Shown: piece after piece, positions 23,102-34,898 of the stretch | Position numbering within the stretch: position 1 is the first letter of the stretch | Layout: each line of letters opens with the position of its first letter | Source: Adiantum capillus-veneris | Lineage: Eukaryota; Streptophyta; Polypodiopsida; Polypodiales; Pteridaceae | NCBI GenBank assembly: GCA_014529385.2 | Contig: CM043963.1 | Span: 65,793,895 to 65,857,894 of the forward strand | Length of the DNA stretch: 64,000 nt | Direction: 5' to 3' | Notes under the pieces: generated by a model | What the model saw: only the letters and a program-made list of their open reading frames with translations | Told to the model about the DNA's origin: nothing | Database searches by the model: none | Program-made: the position numbers and the translations under genes

Positions 23102-26100
23102 TCAAGGGCAATGTGATCCGGGCTCATATTGTTGCCAATCAGTCTCCTCATCGCTATCTGCATCAACTGCTGAAATAGCACGTACACATGGAGCCTTGAA
23201 GCGTGAAAGATGTTGATGGAAGACCTCTGGATCACTATCTATGCAGAGACAGTGTCTAGACAACTCAACGTAAACATTGCCCAAGCCACCATATCCAGAA
23301 AACATATCAACAATGTAGGTGTGCTCCGCAGTAAATGTCCGCACAAGCCAACTAAAAAAAGCAAAAAATATGCGTATTTTTACTTTATGTAACATAGTCC
23401 AATAACGCATAGTAGGAAGCATATATTCTTACCGAAAGAAGTCAAGGCTACGCTCGGCGGCACCTCTAAGAGCGTGTCCTCCAATGTACTCTCCGTCGAC
23501 GCGCTCCACCAGTATTCCGGACTTGGCATCGAAAGAGTTGTTGTCCACGCTCTCTCCATCTCGTCGATCGTAGATAGGACGTTGACCCTTACGATAAAAC
23601 AATCCTAGCAATAGTGTTTCCACCTACAAATTACAACTAGAATGTGATCTAATTGAAGAAAACTACAAACATGCTTTTCAATCAACAAATAAATTTACTT
23701 ACTCTCTCAATCTCAATGGTCTTTCGCACATAACCATCGGGGATCAAAATAAGGATGGTGTGCATCATTTTGAATCCCATCTCGATGGCATGGCTAGACA
23801 CAATGCCAAAGTGATTAGTGGAGCTTAGGGTGATGCACCACCCATTGTCTGCCACATACTTTGAAGCTATTACGGCCACTTTCTTACTTAATTTTCGAGA
23901 GAATTGATTCCATGGAGGGACCTGCATAATATGCATTGTTAATTTAATTAAAGTTCCAAAACTATCATAGACTGTCCATTGTGGTTTTGAAGGATGCATA
24001 CCTCATTCTCTGAAAAATTTTCAACTTTAAAGTTTGTTGGAAAATCCGCAAACAAAAGAGAGGCCACTTCATTGCTCTTTTCCCCATCAACATGGGCTAA
24101 ATGAAGAAAATCCAAGATCCTGCATACGATCAAATAAATGTATTTCAAACATTCACAACACACACCACACATAGTTAGTCTTTCTTTTCACATGTGTTTA
24201 CCATTTCTCATCATCGAGAGAAATTTTGTAAACATCTAGCATGTTCCCAATAACGTTCACATCACAATCTATGGAAGGCACTGCATAATCAGAAAATAAA
24301 ATATTTCATCAAGAATTGTTGAGTAGAAAGAAAGTGACAGCTAGATATCTATACAAGCAAGTTTACCTGTGGAGCCTTGAGCACCTTTTTGGTTCTTTTT
24401 GGGAGACTTCTTGGGCTTCTTGGATCTAACAAAATCCAATCGTTTCTTTATAGAGGAGATTGTACTATTGTTTACTCTTTTCGAAGAGGTGGCTTTCTTG
24501 GAAGCTGAGCCAATCTCCTCAATACCATTTTCATTTCTTTCAAGAACGTGCTCTAAAGCAAACAAAAATATATTTCTCACAAACATAATCTAAATAGTAT
24601 GAGCACTTGAACAATTTTGTAGTTTTTATAAATGCCAAAAATAACCTTTATATAAGTTCCCTTCATCACGTGGGTAGGTGCCTCGAGTGTAATCTAGCCA
24701 CCAAGGGCAATACTCAATTTCCCAAGCAATCAAACCATAATCTCTCATCCATAGTGGATACATACACTGCTCACAAGAGAGGTCCCTCCAACTTTCAATA
24801 GCAATTGGCAACTTCTCCAACAAAGTTTGATCGTAAAGCTGAATTAGCCATCTACATAAAATGCAGTTAACTTTATTTGAGCTCCTTTCCTAAGTGACTT
24901 ATTTATTATACAAACTCTAAGTAAAAAATAGAATAACAACCATAAAGATATCAATTGTATTACCTGAATAATACTCTCCTTGAAGATTCCATAAGCTCTA
25001 GAATTTTTTCATCCGACTCTTTTGTGTTGAGCTTACTCCAAAGCTCCACAAAATCTTTATCAATGTGGTCCCTCAATTGGTGATGAAACCATGCTTCAAA
25101 GCCCTCCGGCATTTCTTCAATCATTTTCCCTTTGATCCTCAAGCATTGCTTCAAGATACTTCCCCAATACCACTCTTTACGCAAGTACATTCTAAATTTC
25201 ATTGCACTAATATAACGCTCAGAAGTAACATCATCTACACGGCAATGCATCAAAGAGTGCAATATTTCCTTTTTCCTATAGAGCAAACAATAAACAAACC
25301 ATAAATGCATTGATTCATTTGATGATTTCATGTGTATTTTTTATCCAAAAATTATTACCTCTCTGGTGATATTTTAGGAGTTGCCAAAGAGTGGACTTTG
25401 TCTCTTGTAAGGCCCACTTGATCCTTTTCTCTTATCCAATTGAAGTTAAATAATAAAGAGAAGAACCCTTGGCCATTGGCGGGGTTGGCAATGGCCAACA
25501 TCTATGTTACATTAGCACGAGATCAAATCAAATCAATTTTTCAATCAAATATATCAAATTCAAATGACATGTCAACTTACAATTTTGTAGAAATTCAAAC
25601 ATAAACGGGGAGAAGAGAAAGTGTTTACCTTATAAGCTCTTTCTTTGAATATTTTTTCTACTCTTCCTCGAGCAACCATTTCCTTTTCTGGCAGTGAAAT
25701 CGAGGGATCATTGATCTCTTGCATCTCTTTGATAAGAGACAAGTCAAAGTCTTCCTTTTGTAGAGCAAATGAAAAAAAAAAAGTAAGATTTTACAAAATA
25801 ATGTCAAGCTTTAGAAATTACATAAAAAGTGTACTTTAAGGCAAAAAAATATACCTTCCATATGAGCATTGCTAATAAAAGAGCAGGAGCGTTGTACCAA
25901 CTCCCTTTAGATGCCTTCCTCTCACAAGCAAGCTCTACCTCTATCCATCGAATCCAATCTTGGGGAAAGTCTTTCATTAAAGAATCTTTGCTTGCCACAG
26001 CCAGTTTTTGGAACAAGAAGATCTCCTGCCCAAAATTTATGCTCACAGTGGTTCTGCCAATCCTAAACCACAATATCTTAAATTAAATGGCAGTAGAATG

Positions 26101-27119
26101 ACATCGATAAAGTAATAGCAATAACGTTCAAAACAACAAATGTGCTTACTCATTTTGAGAGCGCAAAGCTAGCATAAGCTCCCCCTCTGCACTTCTATCA
26201 ACAAAGACAAATTTACATTTCACATAACAATGTCTCCACTTTATCATTGAAAATTCTACAACAACAAAAAAGAAAATTAGAAAGCAAAGAGTAATACAAG
26301 TCAACTTTACATTAAACAAAAAAGAAATCACTTACGTGTTTTTATTAAGCGCATCCAAGTTTTCAAACGGTGATTACCATCCCAAACGATAAATTTTTTT
26401 CCCCTTAAGTCTTCCCACTCAAGGGGAAGGGAATTATCAAAATCATCGCTTATTTCTCGCCAAATAGGCCCCCATTCATCTTTGTCTAAGTCGGAAACAT
26501 AATGTTGATCATGGCCTGGCTTCTTAAATGACACAAGAAATGGAGCTCCAAGCACACTGTATCCAGAAATCTCAAACCTTTTCACCAAGCCCTCAGTGCC
26601 TGGACCCACCGCTCTAATGGCTTCATTTTCCATCAATCTACAAAGAGGAATTCGAGGAGGTTCCCCACCTCTCTTTACAATAAAACCCTCTACGATCTCC
26701 TCTAATATTAGACCATGAACATCCTTTCCAAATACTGTTGGATGATCGGGAGGTTTAGCAACAATTGTTGTTGCTTCAGACACGCTGTGAGCCACCAATT
26801 CACCTTGTGTAGCATGAATATCTATGAACACCTCTTCTTCATGCACATCACTCAATATATCCTCTTCTTCATGCACATCACCCAAAATATCCTCCTTTCG
26901 ATGGACATTGGAAGAAGCAATGGAAGATCGTGCATTGGCCCTATGCCCTATAGTGCCAGACCTTAATGTGTATCCTACTCCTACAAGCAAAAAACAATAA
27001 GAACACAAATAGTTTCGGGAGTATGATGAGACAAAAGAAAAGAAAACAAATAGCTTAATGTATTTGAACTTACTTTGAGAGATACCTGTCTTGCCACGTT
27101 TGGATGGTGTACGAGCCAT
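23102..27119 (-). CDS. ParB-like domain fused to beta-class DNA methyltransferase, ~14 exons
   Basis: ATG at 27119 (MARTPSKRGKTG). Exons, high to low: 27119-27074, 26980-26336, 26255-26150, 26062-25855, 25754-25629, ~25503-25369, ~25280-24964, ~24853-24644, ~24553-24366, ~24280-24203, ~24120-24001, ~23921-23699, ~23622-23434, ~23352-23102; most donors are GTAAGT-like. Exon 2 holds a ParB/sulfiredoxin-type fold: IPLCRLMENEAIRAV ... FVISG-like strand ... FIVWDGNHRLKTWM. The middle is helical and Trp-rich. The last four exons match an N4-cytosine/N6-adenine methyltransferase of the beta order: motif IV region SLLFADFPTNF, then WNQFSRKLSKKVAVIASKYVADNGW, and at the end the SAM-binding motif I TYIVDMFSGYGGLGNVYVEL with CIDSDPEVF. 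Catalytic DPPY appears as DFPT, so activity is uncertain. Introns exclude bacterial contamination. A role in marking the element DNA is inferred. Confidence 0.75.
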
Positions 27120-27139
27120 AATCTATTAACCACAAACAA

Positions 27140-27900
27140 CAAAAAGCAATGACAATACAAATATAAAATTCTAAATTTCGGCAGCATAACGGCGTAAAAT
27201 GCAAACTAAAAAAAAAAACCATTCTCAACTTGCTCATGGCAAGGAAAAATACAAATCCACTTTGACATTTGTATACCTCTTCTCTACAACGACCTGTTCT
27301 TACATCATTGTAATTGTTACTGTAAGTGTGTATGCAAGTGTGTTAAAGTGTGTGAATGCAAGTGTTTATATGTGTGTGTGTGTGTGTGTGGATGTATGCA
27401 TGATTGTGTATGTGAATGTAAGTGTAATATGTGTGTGTCTTTATGCATGATTGTGTATGTGTTTGTGCTATGTATGCAAGTGTGTTGATGTTGTGAATGC
27501 AAGTGTTTATATATGTGTATGTGTGTATGTATGCAAGTGTGTTGATGTTGTGAATGCAAGTGTTTATATATGTGGGTGTATGTATGTATGTATGTGTGTG
27601 TATGCAAGTGGAGGTGTGCATGATTATGTGTGTGTGAATGTAAGTGTAATATGTGTGTGTATGCAAGTGTGTTGATGTTGTGAATAAAAGTGTTTATATA
27701 TGTGTATGTGTGTATATGCTTGACAATACAAATATAAAATTCTAAATTTCGGCAGCATAACGGCGTAAAATGCAAATTACAAAAAAAACCATTCTCAACT
27801 TGCTCATGGCAAGGAAAAATACAAATCCACTTTGACATTTGTATACCTCTTCTCTACAACGACCTGTTCTTACATCATTGTAATTGTTACTCTAAGTGTG
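27140..27900. repeat. Tandem duplication upstream of the methyltransferase gene
   Basis: The segment starting ttctaaatttcggcagcataacgg...cctcttctctacaacgacctgttc at about 27165-27330 is repeated almost exactly at 27738-27898, a spacing of about 570 bp. The region lies just upstream of the minus-strand ATG at 27119 and may contain its promoter. Confidence 0.85.
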
Positions 27901-28278
27901 TTTAATATGTGTGTATGAAAGTGTGTTGATGTGTGTGAATGCAAGTGTTTATGTGTGTGTGTGTGGATGTATGCATGATTGTGTGTGTGTGTGTGTGTGT
28001 GAATGTAAGTGTAATATGTGTGTGTCTGTATGCATGATTGTGTGTGTGTTTGTGCTATGTATGCAAGTGTGTTGATGTTGTGAATGCAAGTGTTTATATG
28101 TGTATGTGTGTATGTATGCAAGTGTGTTGATGTTGTGAATGCAAGTGTTTATATATGTGGGTGTATGTATGTATGTATGTGTGTGTATGCAAGTGTAATG
28201 TGTGTGCGTATATATGACTGTGTGTGTGTTTGTGCTATGTGTGCAAGTGTTTTGATGTGTGTGTATCACTGTGTGTGT

Positions 28279-28320
<42 letters not shown>
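27320..28320. repeat. 1-kb (TG)n-rich degenerate microsatellite
   Basis: Long alternating TG-rich DNA with recurring phrases gtgttgatgttgtgaatgcaagtg. Both strands give open frames (His-Thr repeats on the minus strand) that are artefacts of the repeat. Such DNA can adopt Z-form. Confidence 0.9.
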
Positions 28321-28323
<3 letters not shown>

Positions 28324-28540
28324 TACCTGGACACGCTCGCCCGATCCACCGGAGGAGGTCCAATGGAAGCTCCATTGGAGCTCCTCCATGCCTTGAAAGG
28401 CATGGTGAGAAAGCAGCGCGCACGCTGCCCTCTCACCATGCCTTTCAAGGCATGGAGGAGCTCCAATGGAGCTCCATTGGAGCTCCATTGGACCTCCTCC
28501 GGTGGATCGGGTGAGCGTGCGCAGGTAAGCGCACACACAC
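28318..28540. repeat. Long near-perfect hairpin between (TG)n and (CA)n tracts
   Basis: Arms of about 95 bp: the left arm starts gtgcttacctggacacgctcg and the right arm ends cgagcgtgcgcaggtaagc-like sequence, with ccatgccttgaaaggcatgg elements near the centre (28388-28450). The inverse symmetry continues into the flanking (TG)n and (CA)n runs. It resembles a fold-back element; no coding function is supported although both strands are open in places. Confidence 0.85.
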
Positions 28541-29372
28541 ACACACACACAGTACCTTGTCTTCTCTTACTCCTTCTTCTTCACAGCAAAACTCCACTTT
28601 CTCTTCACTCCACTTTCATCTCCTTCTTCACAGAAAAACTTCACTTTCACTTCACTCCACTTCAATCTCAATTTAAACTCCATTTAAACTTCACTCCACT
28701 TTCATCTCAACTACTACTTTTTTCACACACACCATATATTACAAAAATGATATTGTGGTATAAACACTCACACACACACACATTCATTTATATATATATA
28801 TATGTATATACACACACAAAATGGATTCATATATATAGTTTTACTAAAAAAATACTATGTACACACACACAACCATATATTTAAAAAAAATGATTGTATG
28901 TGTGTGTGTATAAAAAACGTAGCATTCTTAAAGTTAAGTCATGCACACACACACACACAAAATGTAAAAACTATGTGCACAGTTAAATATCTTATGTGCA
29001 CATACACTCAACTTAAATATCTTAACTTAAAAAAATGCACATACACTCAACTTAAAAATATCTTAACTTAAACTATGTGCACATACACTTAACTTAAATA
29101 TCTTGACTTAATAAAATGTTACGTTGTTTACACACACCCACAAAATCATTTATACACACGCACAGTAATGTATATAACTTAACTAAAATAATTATATATA
29201 CACACTACCAAAAACACACACACATATATATAAAATGGCAAGATGGAATCATATATATAACTTAACTAAAAAAATTGCTACGTTTTTTATACAAAGTCAG
29301 TCATATAGAATGTTACGTTTTTTATACACACACTCACACAATCATATATATATATATATGATTGTGTGTGTG

Positions 29373-29410
<38 letters not shown>

Positions 29411-29777
29411 TACACAAAAGATGAAGACACTATTAGACTTCATTAAATGCAGTCCTTGAACCACCATTTAGAAATTAAATGGCCCCTCAAATTTGATGAC
29501 ATATTCCACTGCACATACATTCAAAACCGTCATATATTAAATGCACTTCTTCAATTATGATTTTCATTATTCTTTGAGCCGTCACAAGATCTTATGCAAC
29601 TGTCTTTTCGTCTACCTACCAATCTTTCACTTTCATTAACCTTCACATCTTTCATTAACTTTCACCAGTTTCATTAAACTTCACTTTATCTTTAACTTTC
29701 ATTAACCTTCACCACCTTCACTTAATCCACCACAGTTTTCTCGCATCTCCACCCTGTAATCTGTTGCTTGAGAGAAT
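28541..29777. other. AT- and CA-rich intergenic region, no gene
   Basis: Contains (CA)n and (TA)n runs (for example 28768-28805, 29340-29410) and repeats of cacttaacttaaatatcttaactta around 28980-29110. The last 200 bases (tttcattaaccttcac repeats) precede the SWIM transposase gene and may hold its promoter. No gene is seen. Confidence 0.7.
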
Positions 29778-32700
29778 ATGTCCAACATGAAAGTAACAAT
29801 AACTTGGAAGGTTGGTGGTCAGATAGTCAACCGCGACATTCAGTTGAAGGGAAACTCATTGTTGCTTAGTGCTTACTATTTGCAGAGTTTGCTGCCTCCA
29901 TCTTGCCATTTTCAGTCACTATCTGCTCTTATTGAAAGTGATTGTGGCCTAACAAAATTCTTGCTACAACCACAGTGGGATATAGAAGGTCATCAGCATT
30001 TCTTAATAGATGGTTCTTTTTCGAGCTTGTTTGAGATGCTTCATTCACACACATTTATACAGGTATCTGACAATGAGAAAGGAAATGACAAAGAGATATC
30101 TGAAGATGTTTTAAGCATTGTGCATCTTGAAAGTAGTGGTGACGATATAGGACAGCTCAAAACTCAGTCAATCGTCATTTGGATTCAACAAAATCCAGGG
30201 GCAAAAAAGTTAAATGATCTGTTAACATTATGTGGAGCTCCTTTGCAAGTTGCTGAACTTCCACAACATTATGATGGAAATTTGTGTTTTGAGTTACCTG
30301 CGACTCAGGATAAAACAAAATGAATGATAGGGATGGAACAACGCTTTGATGGTCACTTGTGGACTCGCCCATCTGTGACAACCATGGCAATAGCATGCAC
30401 AATTCGTCGAAGCCACTGTTTGGGATTCATGCAGTGTAATTATTCAACGTGTCCTCATTATATTAAGAAACAAGAATTCAATAGTAGAGATTTTCATGGA
30501 TATTTGGACAGACAAGTGAAAAAGGACTACCTTGCAATGAAAGAGAATACAACAATAACTTGTCATTATTGTCAGAAGGTTGTTACTTGTGTTGCCGCTT
30601 GTCCCTGCAAAATCTATTATGTTTTGCCTAGAGATGGTACAATGTCGCGACTGGCAATACATGTTGGTAAACATTGTCATAATGTTAAGGCAGGAACCTC
30701 TAGGGCTGCTATTTCAAGAGTGCGGAAACTGGTAGGTGCAGTACTAAAAATAGAAAAGGGTGGCCCAAGAAAAATTCAAATGTTGGTGGCTCAACAACTT
30801 GTTCTTCACTCCTTGATTGGTGAGGAAGCTGAAGCTACATCCGATGTACAATTCAATGATTTTTTGGAAGAAATGATGCCACTGGTTCAAACCAAAGGGT
30901 AAGAAAACTCAATTTTATTCCTTGAATTTGTTAATTTTTTAACTATTATAAATTTAGCCTTCTTGTGATGCATCGTGTAGGTTTTCTTCAATTGTTTCAA
31001 AGGAGAGAAAGAGTCAAGGTGCTGTTATTGGGGATGGATATGATAATATTTTATTGCTTCAAAAAAAGTGCATGTTTCCTTTTTTTCATGGGAGTAGATT
31101 TCCTGGACAGGGTGAAGAGGATGACAAGTGCTTCCTATTTAAAATGTCCACTAAAGGACCAGGTTCTGGGATTGATCTAGTAAATCGGATGAAAAGAACT
31201 GAAACTGGTGACTTGAGAAATGCGTGGGTACATTTTGATTTTACCCATAGAATAGATGGATGGGCAACAATGTCATGCTCAGTTTATGTATTTAAATATC
31301 TCGTATTTTTTTATCATTAAATAAAAGAAGATGTGTGAAAATGTTTATGTTGAATATCTTGCAGCATACGATCACTACAAATAATTGCTATATGTGAAAC
31401 AAAAGAGGAGGATGCAAAGACTCAAGTTATTTTTTGGGAGAGCCTTAATTCAACAATGGAAAAGTACGGACATGGTGCAGCTGACTTTGCAGGTTTTATG
31501 TCTGATGAAGCTCGTGCAAATTGGAATGCTATTCGAACAGTCTTCAATGGCGGGCCAGATAATATCATGGAGGGACGTGAACGATCATGCCTATTTCATT
31601 GGGAGCAGAGTCTCCACAAATATGCTAAAAAGTGGATACCTCAACATCTAACAAATCAACACAATGATATGTGTGAGGACTGGAGAGCTTGTAAGACCAT
31701 TGTGCTTGCATCTCAAAAGGCGCTTTCAATTCAAAAGTGGTGGAGACAACATCTATCTACAGAGAGCATCACAAGAGTGAGTAGATGGTTTAAATGGTGG
31801 GAGCAACGAATTTCACACTGGGGAGGAATTGGAACAGATGTAAGTACCTTTATGACAATCTATATTTTTAGAAAAAAATCTTTTCATACATGAAATTTAT
31901 AAATTTTAATTCATGTTTTTTTGCATTTCATAGGGTGGTCTAAGTCCGTGGGAGCGGGCACAAATTCCCAATGTTAATTTATCAGAAAGTGTACATGCCA
32001 GTTGGTTAGCAGGTGAAGGTGGAAAGGGAAAAATATCCTTGTATGATGCATGTGTAACAGATGTTATAAACTCATATATTCAATGTGCAAAGCGTTTCGG
32101 ATATACTACTGGGCGTTATATAGGAACGGGTCCCACAATGGAGACCTTGCTTTCTCGAGTTGAATCTCAGCAAACTCCAACTCCAACCAACGTGGCCCAT
32201 CTATTACACGAGGCTGTTGCAGGGACTCCCATGTATGCGCAGCCAATTTTGCATGGAGACAAAGAAACAGTACAACGCAAAAAGAGGGGCAGAACAAGAA
32301 CAAGTAGCTCCCATCGGCCGGAATATATCATGGAATCTAAGCAACGAAACCATCGCGATCGACCAAAAAAAATCAAGTTTGATACCCAAGGACCAGGTAT
32401 TTCTAACATTCTGCTGCAAATTAGTGACAGTGATGATGATATTGGATCTCAAAAAGAAACAACCACACCTTTGTCATCTAAAACAAACAATGTGTTTGAG
32501 AGTGATGTGCCACGCACTCAGTGGGCCCTCAAGAGAATGCCCATTCAAAGTCAAAGAAAATGTTTTGGAACAGTAGGGAGAAAAAATTGTGACAATATCT
32601 TGCATAGTCGCTCAATTGGTCTTGTTGCTCCATGTATATGGTCCGAAAGAATGTTCAAGGGTAAAACAATCGAGCAATGGTTATGGTTTTGTAATCATGA

Positions 32701-33261
32701 TATTTTGCATACCCAATCAATCAAAAGACAAGTCAAAGATTTACCTCCTGCTCCAAATGTTTAGCCAGTAGCAAGAGGGACAGATATCTCCACACAGGAA
32801 CTTGCCGCGCTGCATCAGAGTGGATTTCGGACAGAGAATTCAATGGTAAATCCACAACCTCTTGCTCGCGACTGCAAAGGAGGTGGTGGCAGCTCGAGGA
32901 AGAAAAAGTGGAGGCATGGAATCTCTAAAGAGACCATGAAGAAATTGGAAGCATGTAATAGTATGACAATTATATTTTTGGATGAAGTGAAAAGGTCTCA
33001 AGAGCATGTAATTTTCCGAGTTCTCACTGAAAATAGTTATGAGATTCATATAAAACAGAGTCCAGCATGCACGTGTCCGGATTTTCAGAAGTGAGAGAAT
33101 ACCAACAAATCCTTTTTGGCATGCAAACATATGTACTATGTGTACACAAAAGTGCTCGGACTTGAACCTAAGGAGTACATGATTATTCATCAGCCAACCC
33201 TCTCACCAATGGACATCGCTTTTATTCTTGGACAACCAAGGATGATTTCTCCCTCCATTTA
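29778..33261 (+). pseudogene. SWIM zinc-finger DDE-like transposase gene, decayed
   Basis: Translation from ATG 29778 (MSNMKVTITWKVGG). Landmarks: a Cys/His cluster CNYSTCPHYIKK and CHYCQKVVTCVAACPC near 30430-30610; then WVHFDFTHRIDGWATM (possible first catalytic D, about 31230-31270); AGFMSDEARANWNAIRTVFNGG and CLFHWEQSLHKYAKKW (about 31490-31640), a block seen in SWIM-bearing plant transposase-like proteins; a Ser/Lys-rich stretch; and a C-terminal SWIM finger CTCPDF...ACKHMYYVYTKVLG (about 33070-33155). Introns with consensus ends lie at about 30900-30980 and 31839-31933. Several in-frame stops and one phase mismatch show the copy has decayed. It would recognise and cut transposon ends. 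MULE-like and Zisupton-like families are the candidates; I cannot decide between them. Confidence 0.65.
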
Positions 33262-33837
33262 ATTACAACTGGTTTGGTATGCTTCTTTCACTCAACTAGA
33301 ATATTGATCTATGATATGAAAGTGTTTTTCTGTATTTATTTTGGTTTATTATACTTGTGATTATTTATCTTGAAAAAACATTGTTTATGCAGCAAAGGAT
33401 TTCAAATTTCAAGCAAAAGATATGAAGCATCTTGCAAGCTATTTGGGAGCAAATTACTTGCCTTTTAGAGTGACCATTACATTTATGGCGACTATCCTTT
33501 TTTGTACTCTAATTTTGATCTTATCCTGTGGTAGTTTTGCGAATGTACTTACATCCTCAAACTTATGTTGTTTCAAAAAGCAATTGCTTGGGAAAAATAG
33601 TATTGTCTCTATCTGGCATTATTTTTGACTTCATCACATTTATATATGCTGTGGATTATATTTAACTCTGAAATTAGTGTTGTCTCTATTCTGTATGATT
33701 TTTTACTTTATCGCATGTTTATATGCTGTGGATTATTTGACTCTGATCACATGCGTTGCGAGCATATTTGACTCTAATGGCATGAGTTGTGAAATGGTGA
33801 TTTTATTTGTTTACATTTTTTCCGTCGTTATGCCCTC

Positions 33838-33840
<3 letters not shown>

Positions 33841-33894
<54 letters not shown>

Positions 33895-33895
33895 G
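33841..33895. repeat. (CT)n microsatellite
   Basis: About 27 CT units without interruption. Confidence 0.95.
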
Positions 33896-34284
33896 TAGTG
33901 ATATACAACTCTATGATTTTACTTTCTCTCTCTAGAAGAGAAGTCACTCTCTCTCTCTCAAGGATTTATGATCTTTTCTTCCAATGGTAACTCGCATAAA
34001 TACTATCTCTCTAGAATTTATACTTTCTCTCTCCGTCAACCACACATATATGGAGTCTTATGACGATTGAAAATTACATTAAATAGATACTTTATACTAT
34101 GACACATATTTGGTTTAAAAAACTCTAAAGATTGCTAAAATTGTCAAAAAAACTTGAAATGAAAAACTCACAAATGTTAAATCCCCCCAATGAGAAGAGG
34201 GTGGTGGACACACTCTATGCCCTAAAAAATGTAGGGGGACAAAGTAGTCTTACACTTCTTAAATGGGCTCTTACTTAGTGAGAA

Positions 34285-34310
34285 GGGGGGGGGGGGGGGG
34301 GGGGGGGGGG
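34285..34310. repeat. Poly-G run of about 26 bases
   Basis: Uninterrupted G run, unusual in this AT-rich setting. The exact length may be a sequencing estimate. Confidence 0.9.
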
Positions 34311-34898
34311 TGGGCCATATGGAACCTCCAACTTCCCTCCTTTTTTATCCGGTTTTGAAAAAGTCCCAAAAATTTGAAATTTTTCAAAAATTTCAAAACT
34401 CAAATTTCATCTTCTGAAAACCCTCCTAAAACTATTTTATGGTCAAAAAAGCATTTTTTGATCTCAAAAAGTCAAAACGTGCATCCAAAAATCCTAAAAT
34501 TCAATTTAAAAAAAAAACTTTTATAAAATCTTTTTTTGCTATCTAGAGCTCCCCCAAAAGTAGTTATTAGGCAAAAAGTGATTTTCTCTCTCTAGAACCC
34601 CTTTTCCAACCCCTCCTTGGTTGCAACCATCACACTCATCCTCTACTCCAACACTCTCTCTCTACACCATCTCCATTGCTGCAGCAAGGAAGCTCCTCTC
34701 TCCTCCACTACCACCTTCCATTGCCACACCAAGCAAGGGTTATCCACCTTCTCCTCCCAGTGCCACACCAAGCAAGGGTTGTCCACCTTCTCCTCCCATT
34801 GCCACAAGGGTTAACCACTTTCTCATATCACTTTATCCCACCTACATTGTAGCAACAAGCAAGGTTCTCCTCCTCCTCCTAGTTTGCTTTGCTCAACC

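Larger units (their letters stand above)
33262..34898. other. Low-complexity region, no gene
   Basis: Contains a (CT)n tract (33841-33895), a G homopolymer (34285-34310), and AT-rich runs of tttcaaaaattt type. The gene at 34899 begins at its right end after a pyrimidine-rich leader (ctcctctctcctccac and similar, 34660-34880). Nothing coding is seen. Confidence 0.7.

Noticed and set aside
23102-27119. Bacterial contamination as the source of the ParB-methyltransferase
   Set aside because: The gene has about 13 introns with plant splice signals and lies within plant repeats.
27317-28548. Long minus-strand open frames rich in His-Thr
   Set aside because: They are translations of (TG)n/(CA)n microsatellite DNA and repeat in several frames at once.
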